Assembly: GCF_028640845.1 (NCBI RefSeq)
Contig: NC_080542.1
Coordinates: 150,070,179 to 150,134,178, forward strand
Length of the DNA stretch: 64,000 bases
Direction of reading: 5' to 3'
From: Ahaetulla prasina
Lineage: Eukaryota; Chordata; Lepidosauria; Squamata; Colubridae
Shown: positions 41,498 through 51,550 of the stretch, piece after piece
Layout of the letters: the number at the start of each line of letters is the position of its first letter
Numbering within the stretch: position 1 is the stretch's first letter
Notes under the pieces: generated by a model
The model's database searches: none
What the model was told of the DNA's origin: nothing
Seen by the model: only the letters and a program-made list of their open reading frames with translations
Translations under genes and position numbers: made by a program

Positions 41498-44439
41498 CAC
41501 TTGCTCAACTTTAGGTGGGGGAGGTCTTCTAAGAGCAGCTTCCAGCTCCTGACGTTCCTTGAGGACCTTCATGGTCAAGGTTAAACTTTTGGTCTCCACC
41601 ATCTTTAATGAGTCAAAGAAATCCTTCATGCTCTTGGTGCCCATTTTCCAGAACATTTCAGCAGCACATTAGGACTTCCTCCATTTTCTTGGGGAGCAAA
41701 TGATTGAATCTGAAGTGCAGAGGGATTCCCGACTCATCCTGAGCACATGGCAGGTGAGCCTCCTTGAGGGCCTCCAGGACAGGTAGGGTCCCCACATCAG
41801 CAAAGGTGATGAGGAGTTGGATGTTTTCCTTCAGGTCTTTTCCCAACATGGAGAGCATGGAATCAAGACACGTTTTTGGATGTGAGTTGAATGGGCAAGG
41901 AAGGCCTGGGCCACCAAGCAGATGGCATCCACATGGTCAATGCCCCCTGGGGTGGAGAAAAACTCCAGGAGTTGCTCCTCAACCAGTTTGTCTTGCTCTC
42001 TTGTGCCTCCAAATCCTGGAGTGTCAATGATAGTGAGAGAATAGGGAATTCGGAAGCCCTTCTGATTGTTCACCACATAGGCTCTGACTTCAGACGTCCT
42101 GCTTCCAGCTTCACATTTCTGGGAGGTTTCATGAATGAGTTTGAATCTGAAATTATCTGCCCACTGGACACCCAGGATATAACTGATCATCCCATTGATC
42201 AGAGCGGTTTTCCCAGACAGTGTTGCTCCCATCATCAGGATCACTTTGTTGGGCACTTCTGGATTCTGCTTTCCAAGCTGATACACGAGAGAAGAGGTGG
42301 AGGCATCTGATGGGACTTTCTGCAGAGGAAGGGCAAACACTAATGGCTGTCTGTACTCCACCAGGGAGCTTTCCTGAAGGAATTGGTGGGTTACATTGTC
42401 TGCAGTTTCTTCCTCCAGTGTTTTGGAGACCTTCATCTCCTCACTGGGGACACCCAGAGCTCCGTTATCACACATGGCCAACACCAGTATTCTGTATGCC
42501 GTCTGGGACTTAAGGTCTTCAATGCTGAAAAACTCTGTTTTTCTCCCAGTTCTTTTTTCAGTCCATTGGCCATTTCCGTATTCAACTTCCATCGTTCTGT
42601 ACTCCACCTTGTACTCCTTGACCACAACTCCTGAGGCAATGATGCTGGGGCTCATCCAGGCCACAGAGATGACAGAAGATGATGCATTCTTAATTTCTCA
42701 GGAGGGCTGGTGGGAAGGGTCTTTATGGGTGGGCTCAGGTCACTGGATTTACTAAATACAAGCTTGCAACAAGCAGCATACTGGAACTGGTACTCCGTGT
42801 TTGGAGGCAGATCTTTCAACAGGAACGTCTCCCTGGTGTCCTCTGTCCTCATGGTTTGCCAATGTTCCTCCCCTGCAGTCTTAAACTCTACCACATAGTT
42901 GGAGATTGTAGTGTTTCCATATTCAGCTGGTTGAAACTTCAGCTGAATGCTGTCGTGTCTGAGTTCAGGAATCAGGAAAGGGAGAGGTTTTGAGGGCAAC
43001 TCAAAGTTCTTGCTGACCAGTTCTCCATCTTCATAAAGGTATATTGAGGCTCCTGGATTGTCCACATCTGGCAGTGAGGCCACAACAAAGCGGACCTTCT
43101 CATTGGATTGATTGACACTGAGAAAGTCTTTGATGGATTTGGCAGCTTGGCGAGCATTGCGGGTCCACCCCTTGTCCTCAAACCAGGCCGTGTCTTCCTT
43201 CTGTCCAGGAGTGGACCTTGTGGACTTCACTGATTCTTGCAAGAATTGTTTCTGAAGCCGGTCCTGTAAGCTCAAAAGAAATGGCTCCTTTTTACATAAA
43301 GAGGTGAATATAAAAGAGACCACATATACATTCTGAGGGTTCAGAACTATTTCTTCCAGTTGGTTCTGAGATGAGATAACTTCTATATTATTTAGAATAG
43401 TCAGATAAGATTTGATAAAGTTAATTTCTTTTTTCTTGCTGTCCAGAAATTCATGGAGTCTTTGGCTGCTGAAAGGTGACTGGTTGACGGACATCAAGAT
43501 GTCCCCCAGGGTCCCTTCCTCCTTTCGTCCTCCCCGGATGGAAGGCAACACTCTGGCCAGCTGTTTCTGGAAAATCTGCCTGTGTTGTTGCACAGATGCT
43601 TGAGCTGCTGGATCTTCCTCTTGATCTCAGGGAAGGTCTCAGCCATGGGATTCTTGGCTAGATCGTTGCTTTGCATCTGGATTTTGTTGAGTTCCTCCAA
43701 GATCTTTTCAGCATCAAAGATCAATGTTAGGCTGATCTCACGGACCAGTTTAGCTGCTCTGGTGTCCAGTTTGGTCAGTGGGTAGAGCCAGACCATCATA
43801 GGAACAGCCTTCTCCCCATGTTCCCCTAACAATTTTGGGAGAGTTTCATAAACTTTCATGGCATCTTGGAAAGTGACTGGATTTTTGTCCAAAGAAAAGT
43901 CTCCGTGGAACTTGCAACTAAACCTCAGAGCATTCTCTTTCTCCTCCTCAGTCAGTTTGAGCTCTGCTTCTCCCGTGATGGATATCAGCTTCTTGACTGT
44001 AAGCTGGAGACTTCCTTGAATATCTTTCACCGACTCCGTTGAAGAAACTTTTCGGTCAAAGACAAAGAAATCCTGGGCTCCGTAGAGGATGGCAGTGACC
44101 ACATGGGTGGCTGTGCCCTGCTCAAAGACTGCTGGGTAAGAGACATTCTGGATTCCTAAGTGGCTCATGGTCAGCTGTTCATACTTGGTGGTGGTTTTGT
44201 ATTGAAGGGTGACTCTGGCCTGTTGCTTGGACTTCTTTTTGTCACGAAGATACTTGGCCGAACCCCCCCCCCCACTTCAACCAACCCTCCCAGGAAACTG
44301 GCCTTGAGGGAGGCTGAGATGTCCAGGGCAGAAGCCTTATCATCTATGCTGTCGGATGCAATGATTTCAGATTCTGTCTTGGGCTGAGGCTTGATGGTCA
44401 GGTCCTTCTGAAGAGAGCTGTAATCCCAAAGGGTGACTC
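41498..44439 (-). pseudogene. SNTX-like / FN3 / P-loop GTPase gene, copy 2, main exon
   Basis: A paralogue of copy 1 that also keeps the N-terminal half. It starts at a good acceptor (TTTCTTGCAG, exon start 44,439, phase 1) with the family motif VTLWD. In order: SNTX pore-forming-like domain (44,439-43,750), helical stalk (43,750-43,350), thioredoxin-like domain (43,350-43,000), FN3 repeats (42,990-42,400) and GTPase (42,290-41,700; P-loop GATLSGKT, switch DTPGFGG). Breaks are: a G-run of 11 at 44,263-44,273; one base lost near 43,592; 7 bases lost near 42,680; and the break at 41,861-41,868 that copy 1 shares. The 3' part with the last FN3 and AIG1 exon is replaced by L1 sequence. Only distant relatives of this family are fish venom components; nothing here suggests a toxin function. 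Confidence 0.8.
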
Positions 44440-44958
44440 CTGCAAGAAACACAAGAATAAGGTCATAAATTGAAGACCATCTTCCAAACACCTGCAGCTG
44501 GATAGAGGACCTCCAGAGAGATGGGACAAGGAAGGCATCATTTCCCCTGGAGGGTTCCCTCATTTGTTCTGTCTGGTCATCACCAGAGAAGCTTCCTTCC
44601 CATTTTGCAAAATACTGCAAAGTCGAAAGGCTTTTGACAGAGTAGAGAGGAAAGGGAATTTCTATGAACCTCTTGGTTTCCAGAAAGATGTCCAAGATCC
44701 CTGGAGAAGCCATGTCTTTCATCAGGGATTCAGAGGCTTCTTCTCTCTCCAGGCCTTTCCCCCCCTGAGAAAAGCACCAAGACCATAACCTGAGAATTAC
44801 ACCTCCCACTCCAGCCCTCTGGATTCTCCTTTTTTTATACCATTTTCCAAATCATTTCACAGACTTTGGTTTGGAAACCGACCCTCTGATTGGCAGGCAA
44901 GGCTGGGCCTGCTGTGTGCCTGGCCAAGGGATGGATACACATTTTAACTGCTACTAGT
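44440..44958 (-). other. First coding intron of gene copy 2, 3' part
   Basis: Intronic sequence homologous to 54,056-54,115 plus 57,538-57,735 in copy 3, which shows where the L2 inserted in copy 3 (the point after CCCTCAT at about 44,560). The A/T-rich stretch and open frames here are not conserved coding sequence. Confidence 0.6.
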
Positions 44959-45077
44959 AGGCCATGTGCCCAGGAGCTCAATTCTGTCCCTGGCCTGAGC
45001 CTGCCCATCTCTGGCAGTGCCCATCTCCTTCCTGCCTTTCCTCCCAAGACCCATCAAGCTTTCCTCCAGCTCCCACC

Positions 45078-45126
45078 TGGGATGACAGCCGTAAAGCATC
45101 CCCAGCTGGAAGGGACTGCTATCTCT
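45078..45126 (-). pseudogene. Remnant of first coding exon, gene copy 2 (left duplicate)
   Basis: The 3' end of the exon (CCAGCTGGGGATGCTTTACG on the minus strand, donor GTGGG after 45,077) is present. The 5' part with acceptor and start region is missing through a deletion corresponding to 50,648-50,755. It cannot serve as a first coding exon. Confidence 0.7.
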
Positions 45127-45333
45127 TTATGAGTTGTGCCCTTCCTGGGCCCCTTCCCAGGTTTCTTCCCCCCGTATCCAACACCAAAAGCAGTTCCAAG
45201 AAAAGGCCATTGGGTTCAAAGACCACTCCTGTAAAGAGTTCGAGGAAGGGGATTTCTGTTGGGGAATTGCGCCACCAGCGTCCAAATGGAGTCAGAGACA
45301 CTGACACTGAACATGGTTTTGTGTAAATGAATA

Positions 45334-45602
45334 TCTTTTTATTATTATTATTTACATTTATATCCCGCTCTTCTCCGAAGACTCAGGGCGGCTTACATTG
45401 TGTAAGGCAATAGTCTCATTCTATTTGTATATTTACAAAGTCAATTTATTGCCCCCCCCAACAATCTGGGTCCTCATTTTACCTACCTTATAAAGGATGG
45501 ATGCTGAGTCAACCTTGGGCCTGGTGGGACTCGAGCCTGCAGTAATTGCAGGCAGCTGTGTTTAATAACAGGCTATCTTACAGCCTGAGCTACACCGCTT
45601 AT
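45334..45602 (-). mobile_element. tRNA-derived SINE with L2-like tail
   Basis: The minus-strand SINE has A-box TAGCTCAGGCTG and B-box GGCTCGAGTCC in the head and the CCGCCCTGAGTCTTCGG-type L2 tail, ending in (AAT)n. Its twin at 50,972-51,240 is part of the 1-kb duplication, not a separate insertion. Confidence 0.75.
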
Positions 45603-45920
45603 CTTGTTGGTAAATAAGAGAGGCAACCAGGAGCACCGTTCAGTAAACCAAAACAGCAGGAACATCATGAGGAAAATCACAGAGAGCAGACAGCAGCAGT
45701 CCCTGATCTTTTGTGCACCAGGGACCATCTTCATAGAAGACAATTTTTCCATGGACCAGGGGAGACGGGGTAGGAGGATGGACGCTCTCTAGTTCCTGCA
45801 GATGCACAGATGAAACTTTGCTCACTTGTGCGGACCAGCTGTTAATAGGCTGCAGGCCGGTATTGATCCACAGCCGGGGGCTGAAGACCACCGTCAGACA
45901 GGACACACTGACCATAAAGG
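45603..45920. mobile_element. hAT-like repeat near right edge of the duplicated segment
   Basis: CAGTCCCTGATCTTTTGTGC ... CATGGACCAGGGG at 45,699-45,768 is a hAT-type terminal pattern with partly inverted ends. The rest of the block is unassigned. It is repeated at 51,240-51,550. Confidence 0.4.
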
Positions 45921-46072
45921 CAGGAAACAAGCACGTTGCTGATTGGTTGAAGCCGCCGGTCAAACAGTATATAAAGGGTTGTTTTTCCCCAGCTTGTTGC
46001 TGGGTTCACCATATATTAAAGAGCTGTTGTCACTACCCTGGTCTCTAGCCTCGTTACTTCCTGAACTTAACA
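45921..46072 (+). repeat. Truncated 5' LTR of element A
   Basis: It matches 50,315-50,466, including the CAGTATATAAAGGG promoter box. The first 25 or so bases of the LTR are missing and the sequence joins the duplicated host segment at a short microhomology. Confidence 0.9.
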
Positions 46073-46169
46073 CTGGCGACGAGGATGGGATCTCGAGGCT
46101 AAGGAGCACCAGAACCGAGCTGACGCACGAAAGAACCGAACCCAGCAAACACAGGGCAGAAAAGCGGAG

Positions 46170-46870
46170 ATGGCCAGTTACACTCCGCCCGCACCGTTTG
46201 ACCCGGCTAGAGAGAAATGGGGAACGTATATGACCCGTTTCGAAAGCTTTCTAGAAGCCAACGAACTGCAAGGAGTTCCAGACAACCGCAAAAGGGCATA
46301 CTTCTTGAGCCACTGCGGTCCCGAGGTCATCGACATCGCGGAAGCCCTGGCAGAGCCAACGCCGATACAATCAGTATCGTGGCAAACTCTGCAAACCCTG
46401 CTAAAAAACCATTTCGCGCCAACGCCGTCCAAATACGTGCGGCGTTTTGAATTTGGAGAGCGCCGACAGCTAGAAGGCGAATCCATCGGCGACTACATGG
46501 CCGCCCTGCGGAAAGCCTCCAAAGACTGTGGGTACGAGACCTGGGCGAGGTGCTGCTGGAGCAACTCATCAGGGGTTGAGACATGCGATTGAGGAGGCGG
46601 CTGCTATCGAAAAGCAATCTGGCGCTGGCAAGCGCCTGGGCGAAGCCAGAGTGCATGAAATGTCCACCCAAGCGGCGGAGACATTGCAAAGCCTCTCACA
46701 CCAAAGGCGAGCACAAAGTCAACCCCGGTGCACCAAGAAGAGATCCAGACCGAATCCGGCGGAGAGGATGAGGAAGGGTCTGCCGAACCGAAAGCGGCAA
46801 AGAGGACCGGGACGAATGCGGAAGTTGCGGAAGTCAACACCAGCGCCAACGCTGCAAGTTTAAGGACGCA
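46170..46870 (+). pseudogene. gag: Ty3 gag of element A, frameshifted
   Basis: The frame from 46,170 encodes a capsid-type protein: YTPPAPFDPAREKWGTYMTR, then LSHCGPEVIDIAEAL and the major-homology-like FEFGERRQLEGESIGDYMAA. It is lost after about 46,545. The remaining region to 46,870 reads in other frames. A CX2C...C zinc-knuckle can be recognised at 46,850-46,915 but is split across two frames by one base. The product would be the structural protein of the particle; this copy cannot make it as read. Confidence 0.75.
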
Positions 46871-46872
46871 AC

Positions 46873-49800
46873 ATGTCGGCGGTGCGAGAAGAAGGGCACC
46901 TAGCTCAAGTCTGTCGAGCTCCCCAACCTTCCCGAAAATTCAAATCGGCCAATCAGGCGGGATCGGCAAGGCGACCCGCGATTGGCTCAAACAAAAAAGG
47001 CGCGGATTCGAACCAAACGACTGTGGTCATAGGCCGCGCCTCAACCCGAGTGGAGAAGAAGATCTTCACCAAACCCAAAATAGAAGGAGTACGGTGCCGA
47101 CTCGAAGTGGACACCGGGTCAGCAATCACCATCATGTACTGGGACACTTTGGCGAAGTCACTGCCATCAGTCGCGAAGCGCCACCTGCAAACTCAACGGC
47201 TACGAGTCCACGACTACCAAGGGAATCGAATCCCTGTTCGAGGGACCACCTCTGTCCGAGTCGAGTACGGACCACACAAGAAGACCCTGCCCATCACGAT
47301 CGTCGAGGGGACCCTACCTAGCTTGTTGGGACTAGACTGGTTTCGCGCACTGGGCATGGGCGTGACTGGCATCTACAGAAGTGACTGTAACCTGAAAGAC
47401 ATACTCATGAATGAGTTCGAAGATGTCTTCAAGGACTGCCTGGGCAAGTACAAGGGGACCCCTATTTCCTTCAATTTAGACCCCCAGGTAGCCCCCATTA
47501 GGTTAAAGGCAAGGAGAGTTCCTTTTGCCCTCAAACCTAAAATTGACAAGGAGCTAGATAAGCTCATAAATCAGGGGATTTTGGTGCCAGTCGATCACGC
47601 AAAGTGGGAGACGCCAATCGTCACCCCAGTAAAACCAGATGGGTCAATCAGAATCTGCGCTGACTACAAGGCGACGCTAAACAAAGCCTTACAGAAAAGC
47701 GCTTACCCGGTTCCTGTGGTGCAACACTTGCTGCACTCTTTGGGGCAAGGGCAAGTCTTTGCAAAGTTAGACTTGGCCCAAGCCTACCAGCAACTGCCCG
47801 TAGACGCCAACACAGCCGAAGCCCAAACGATTGTAACTCACAGGGGTGCATTCAAGTGTACCCGATTACAATTTGGGGTGAGTGTGGCACCGGGGCTGTT
47901 CCAAAACTTAATGGAACGACTTCTGCAAGGGCTCCCAGGGGTAGTTCCCTACTTCGATGATGTATTGATATCAGCCGAAAACGTAGAGGAATTGGGGGAG
48001 CGGTTGAGAAAGGTTCTGGGCATTTTCCGGTCAGCCGGACTAAAGGTTAAAGTGAACAAATGCCAGATAGGGGTAGAATCCGTCGAATTCTTGGGCTACC
48101 GAATAGACAAGAAAGGAATTCACCCCACTGAGAGCAAGGTCAAGGCAATCAGAAAGGCTCCAGCGCCCAAAAACAAAACAGAGCTACAGGCATTCCTGGG
48201 GCTAGTGAATTTTTACGCGGTTTTTTTAAAAAACAAAGCGACCGTTGCTGAACCGCTGCATAAGCTTCTAGGAAAAAATACTGTTTGGTCTTGGGGAAAG
48301 TCAGAAAGTAGGGCTTTCGAAGCAGTAAAAAACCTGCTCTCGAGCGATAGCCTGCTCATCCAATATCATAGCTCATTGCCCTTAGTGCTGGTTTGCGATG
48401 CATCCCCTTACGGGGTGGGGGCTGTGCTCAGCCACAGACTTCCAAACGGCACAGAAGCCCCTATAGCCTTCTACTCCAGAACGATGTCCTCCACAGAGAG
48501 GAACTATAGCCAGTTAGATAAGGAAGCGCTAGCAATTGTGTCAGGGGTAAAAAAATTTCACGAATATGTTTTTGGGCGAGACTTTGAAATTGTGACTGAC
48601 CACAGACCGCTGTTAGGAATACTGGCAGGCGACCGCCCAACGCCTGTGGCACTTTCGCCACGATTGACCCGATGGACTATTTTCCTAGCCGCTTATTCAT
48701 ACAAGTTGCAGCATCGACCGGGAAAAGAAGTGGGGCATGCGGACGCGTTAAGCAGATGCCCACTGCCAGGGGCGATCGAAGACCCCACTCCGGGGACGCC
48801 CATCCTGCTGATTGACTCTTTGGACTCTGGCCCAGTCACATCTAAGGAAGTGGCTCGGGCATCATACCGGGACATTATGCTAAGGACTGTACTCGGTTGG
48901 GTACAAAGAGGGTGGCCGCTGCGGGCACGGTTTAAGGAATTTGTAAAAAAACGTGAGGAGCTCTCGGCTCAAGGGGGGTGCCTGCTATGGGGTGATCGAG
49001 TGGTAATCCCGGAGAAATTGAGGGGAAGGGTATTGGACCTCCTCCACGAGGGTCACCCAGGGATCGTAAGGATGAAGGGGCTAGCAAGAAGCTATGTGTG
49101 GTGGCCACTCATGGACGCAGAGATTGCTGAGAGGGTAGGAAAATGCCAGGCTTGCCAAGAGTCCAGACCTCTACCCCCAACGGCCCCAGTCAGGGAATGG
49201 GAAAAACCGCAAGGGCCCTGGTCGAGAATCCACATTGATTTCGCTGGCCCTTTCCACGGCCAAACTTTCCTAGTGGTTGTCGACGCTTTCTCTAAATGGT
49301 TGGAGATCATACTCATGAAATCCACGACAGCCGAGGCAGTAATCGCAGCCCTGCGCCACCTATTCGCAACCCACGGTTTGCCTGACACGCTGGTATCCGA
49401 CAACGGCCCGCAATTCACGGCAGCCCAGTTTGAGGAATACTTGGCAGAGGAGGGCATCCGACATGCCCTCTCTGCGCCTTTCCACCCTGCGTCGAATGGC
49501 CTTGCAGAGCGTTCCGTCCGGAGCGCTAAGGAGGCATTGTCCAGGCTCAAGCCAGGTGACTGGCAAACAAAGATAGATTTCTTTCTGGCCGTTCAGCATA
49601 GAACCCCAAGCATGGCTACAGGCAGAAGCCCAGCCGAATTATTGATGGGACGGAAACTCCGGTGCCCACTTGACCGTTTGAATCCCCATTACACACCAGA
49701 GGGTTACAAGGGGGAACTAGAAAGAATGAGAGAAATGGGCATAGGCGACCGAGTATGGGCCCGCAACTATGGGGACGGCCCAAGTTGGCTAGCAGGGCAA

Positions 49801-50238
49801 ATCATAAAAGCAACCGGTCCAAAATCATACTTAGTTGAGTTAAAAGACAACCGAGTATGGAGGCGTCACATAGATCAGATAAGGAAACGACTAGCTGAAC
49901 GACCCGAGCTAAATGAGACAGATCATGATCACTCATTATTTGATTCCACAGCTGACCATAACCCGGGGGAGGCGCAAGACTTAGCTGAGGTCCCGGAGGT
50001 CCAGCGACGCCATCAGGTTCCCGATGGAAACAGCAGGGAAAATTCAAAAAGTAATCCAGGGCCGGATGGCCAAGAAAAAGAGTCTGCAGATAATCCAGGG
50101 CCCGATGGCCTAGAGGAAGAGCTGGGAGGAGAAAACAGCCCCTCCGACCAGCTCAAAACACCACCCAGGACTGAACCGCGCAGGTCCGAAAGAATTAGGA
50201 GACGCCCAGGTTATTTGCGTGACTACGTCGAAAAATAA
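46873..50238 (+). CDS. pol: Ty3/gypsy Pol polyprotein (protease, RT, RNase H, integrase)
   Basis: An uninterrupted frame of 1,121 codons, unusual for this decayed window. Domains in order: end of the zinc knuckle; aspartic protease with DTGS (about residue 80); reverse transcriptase with KLDLAQAYQQLP and catalytic YFDD (about 359); RNase H with VCDASPYGVGA and TDHRPLLG (508-580); integrase zinc-binding HEGHPG...CQAC (724-765); the integrase core triad within IDFAG (about 788), SDNGPQF (about 841) and NGLAERS (about 878); a GPY/F-type module (ATGPKSYLVEL, about 980); and a Pro/Glu-rich tail. Stop at 50,236-50,238, 51 bases before the 3' LTR. Pol is normally made as Gag-Pol by frameshifting; gag here is broken, so the element could move only with help. 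Confidence 0.92.
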   Translation: MSAVREEGHLAQVCRAPQPSRKFKSANQAGSARRPAIGSNKKGADSNQTTVVIGRASTRVEKKIFTKPKIEGVRCRLEVDTGSAITIMYWDTLAKSLPSVAKRHLQTQRLRVHDYQGNRIPVRGTTSVRVEYGPHKKTLPITIVEGTLPSLLGLDWFRALGMGVTGIYRSDCNLKDILMNEFEDVFKDCLGKYKGTPISFNLDPQVAPIRLKARRVPFALKPKIDKELDKLINQGILVPVDHAKWETPIVTPVKPDGSIRICADYKATLNKALQKSAYPVPVVQHLLHSLGQGQVFAKLDLAQAYQQLPVDANTAEAQTIVTHRGAFKCTRLQFGVSVAPGLFQNLMERLLQGLPGVVPYFDDVLISAENVEELGERLRKVLGIFRSAGLKVKVNKCQIGVESVEFLGYRIDKKGIHPTESKVKAIRKAPAPKNKTELQAFLGLVNFYAVFLKNKATVAEPLHKLLGKNTVWSWGKSESRAFEAVKNLLSSDSLLIQYHSSLPLVLVCDASPYGVGAVLSHRLPNGTEAPIAFYSRTMSSTERNYSQLDKEALAIVSGVKKFHEYVFGRDFEIVTDHRPLLGILAGDRPTPVALSPRLTRWTIFLAAYSYKLQHRPGKEVGHADALSRCPLPGAIEDPTPGTPILLIDSLDSGPVTSKEVARASYRDIMLRTVLGWVQRGWPLRARFKEFVKKREELSAQGGCLLWGDRVVIPEKLRGRVLDLLHEGHPGIVRMKGLARSYVWWPLMDAEIAERVGKCQACQESRPLPPTAPVREWEKPQGPWSRIHIDFAGPFHGQTFLVVVDAFSKWLEIILMKSTTAEAVIAALRHLFATHGLPDTLVSDNGPQFTAAQFEEYLAEEGIRHALSAPFHPASNGLAERSVRSAKEALSRLKPGDWQTKIDFFLAVQHRTPSMATGRSPAELLMGRKLRCPLDRLNPHYTPEGYKGELERMREMGIGDRVWARNYGDGPSWLAGQIIKATGPKSYLVELKDNRVWRRHIDQIRKRLAERPELNETDHDHSLFDSTADHNPGEAQDLAEVPEVQRRHQVPDGNSRENSKSNPGPDGQEKESADNPGPDGLEEELGGENSPSDQLKTPPRTEPRRSERIRRRPGYLRDYVEK

Positions 50239-50289
50239 CATGTAAATAATATGTAAATAGTGGTAAAGTGTTTTCTGGGAGGGGAGGAG

Positions 50290-50466
50290 TGTTATGTATC
50301 TTTAAATGTTTTGGCGGGAAACAAGCACGTTGCTGATTGGTTGAAGCCGCCGGTCAAACAGTATATAAAGGGTTGTTTTTCCCCAGCTTGTTGCTGGGTT
50401 CACCATATATTAAAGAGCTGTTGTCACTACCCTGGTCTCTAGCCTCGTTACTTCCCGAACTTAACA
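50290..50466 (+). repeat. 3' LTR of element A
   Basis: The 177-bp LTR (TGTTATGTATC...GAACTTAACA) has CAGTATATAAAGGG as likely promoter and ATATTAAAGAGCTG as a weak poly-A signal. The next bases, TAGGCC, are the start of the duplicated host segment. The 5' LTR copy differs by few substitutions over the shared part, so the insertion is young. Confidence 0.92.
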
Positions 50467-51550
50467 TAGGCCATGTGCCCAGGAGCTCAACTCTGTCCCT
50501 GGCCTGAGCCTGCACATCTCTGGCAGTGCCCATCTCCTTCCTGCCGTTCCTCCCGAGACCCATCAACCTTTCCTCCAGCTCCCACCTGGGATGACAGCCG
50601 TAAAGCATCCCCAGCTGGAAGGGGCGGCCCAGGACTGCTATCTCTTTGGCGTCGTCTTCCAGGGCCTTGCTCGGTTCCTGCGTGTCGCTGACTCTTCTAC
50701 TGACCTGCAAGAGACGAGAACAATCCGTAGGAGGCCGTGACTGACCGATGTCTCTATGAGTTGTGCCCCTTCCTGGAGCCCCTTCCCCAGGTTTCTTCCC
50801 CCCGTATCCAACACCAAAAGCAGTTCCAAGAAAAGGCCATTGGGTTCAAAGACCGCTCCTGTAAAGAGTTCGAGGAAGGGGATTTCTGTTGGGGAATTGC
50901 GCCACCAGCGTCCAAATGGAGTCAGAGACACTGACACTGAACATGGTTTTGTGTAAATGAATATCTTTTTTTTTATTATTATTTACATTTATATCCCGCT
51001 CTTCTCCGAAGACTCAGGGCGGCTTACAGTGTGTAAGGCAATAGTCTCATTCTATTTGTATATTTACAAAGTCAATTTATTGCCCCCCCAACAATCTGGG
51101 TCCTCATTTTACCTACCTTATAAAGGATGGATGCTGAGTCAACCTTGGGCCTGGTGGGACTCGAGCCTGCAGTAATTGCAGGCAGCTGTGTTTAATAACA
51201 GGCTATCTTACAGCCTGAGCCACACCGCTTATCTTGTTGGTAAATAAGAGAGGCAACCAGGAGCACCGTTCAGTAAACCAAAACAGCAGGAACATCATGA
51301 GAAAAATCACAGAGAGCAGACAGCAGCAGTCCCTGATCTTTTGTGCACCAGGGACCATCTTCATAGAAGAGAATTTTTCCATGGACCAGGGGAGACGGGG
51401 TAGGAGGATGGACGCTCTCTAGTTCCTGCAGATGCACAGATGAAACTTTGCTCACTTGTGCGGACCAGCTGTTAATAGGCTGCAGACCGGTATTGATCCA
51501 CAGCCGGGGGCTGAAGACCACCGTCAGACAGGACACCCTGACCATAAAGG
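50467..51550. repeat. Right copy of about 1-kb direct duplication
   Basis: The counterpart of 44,959-45,920, joined to the Ty3 3' LTR. It includes the fuller first coding exon (50,587-50,703), the SINE at 50,972-51,240 and the hAT-like repeat. After AAAGGAAACACCC it runs on into sequence not found elsewhere in the window. Confidence 0.9.
50587..50703 (-). pseudogene. First coding exon of gene copy 2 (right duplicate), inactive
   Basis: An acceptor CTCTTGCAG, then a reading frame with the family motif LGRPFQLGMLYGC and a donor after 50,587 are recognisable next to the intact exon at 57,874-58,006. The start codon there (ATGGCCCTG) reads AAGGCCCTG here, and a 14-base deletion near the 3' end changes the phase at the donor. 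Both changes make the exon unusable for the normal start. Either copy 2 was already dead or this allele is. Confidence 0.75.

Larger units (their letters stand above)
44959..45920. repeat. Left copy of about 1-kb direct duplication flanking Ty3 element A
   Basis: It starts at TAGGCCATGTGCCCAGGAGC and ends at GACCATAAAGG. The same sequence follows the 3' LTR at 50,467-51,550. The left copy joins the upstream intron without interruption (empty target), while the right copy is joined to the LTR (filled target). The left copy lacks about 108 bases and about 10 bases that the right copy has in the exon region. Confidence 0.9.
45921..50466 (+). mobile_element. Ty3/gypsy retrotransposon (element A), nearly complete
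   Basis: It consists of a 5' LTR lacking its first 25 or so bases (45,921-46,072), a primer-binding region beginning TGGCGACGAGG right after the LTR, gag (broken), one long pol frame, a polypurine tract GGGAGGGGAGGAG and a complete 3' LTR (50,290-50,466, TGTTATG...CTTAACA). It is the best preserved of three elements of the family in this window. No env-like or chromodomain coding region is seen. Confidence 0.92.

Noticed and set aside
41498..44439. Venom toxin gene
   Set aside because: The similarity to stonustoxin subunits reflects a widespread vertebrate domain. The gene has FN3 and GTPase modules, lacks a signal peptide in the visible N-terminus and is broken.
44890..45326. Open frames in the intron and exon region of copy 2, plus strand
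   Set aside because: They oppose a decayed exon and intron, differ between the two duplicates by frame-changing indels, and have no family resemblance.
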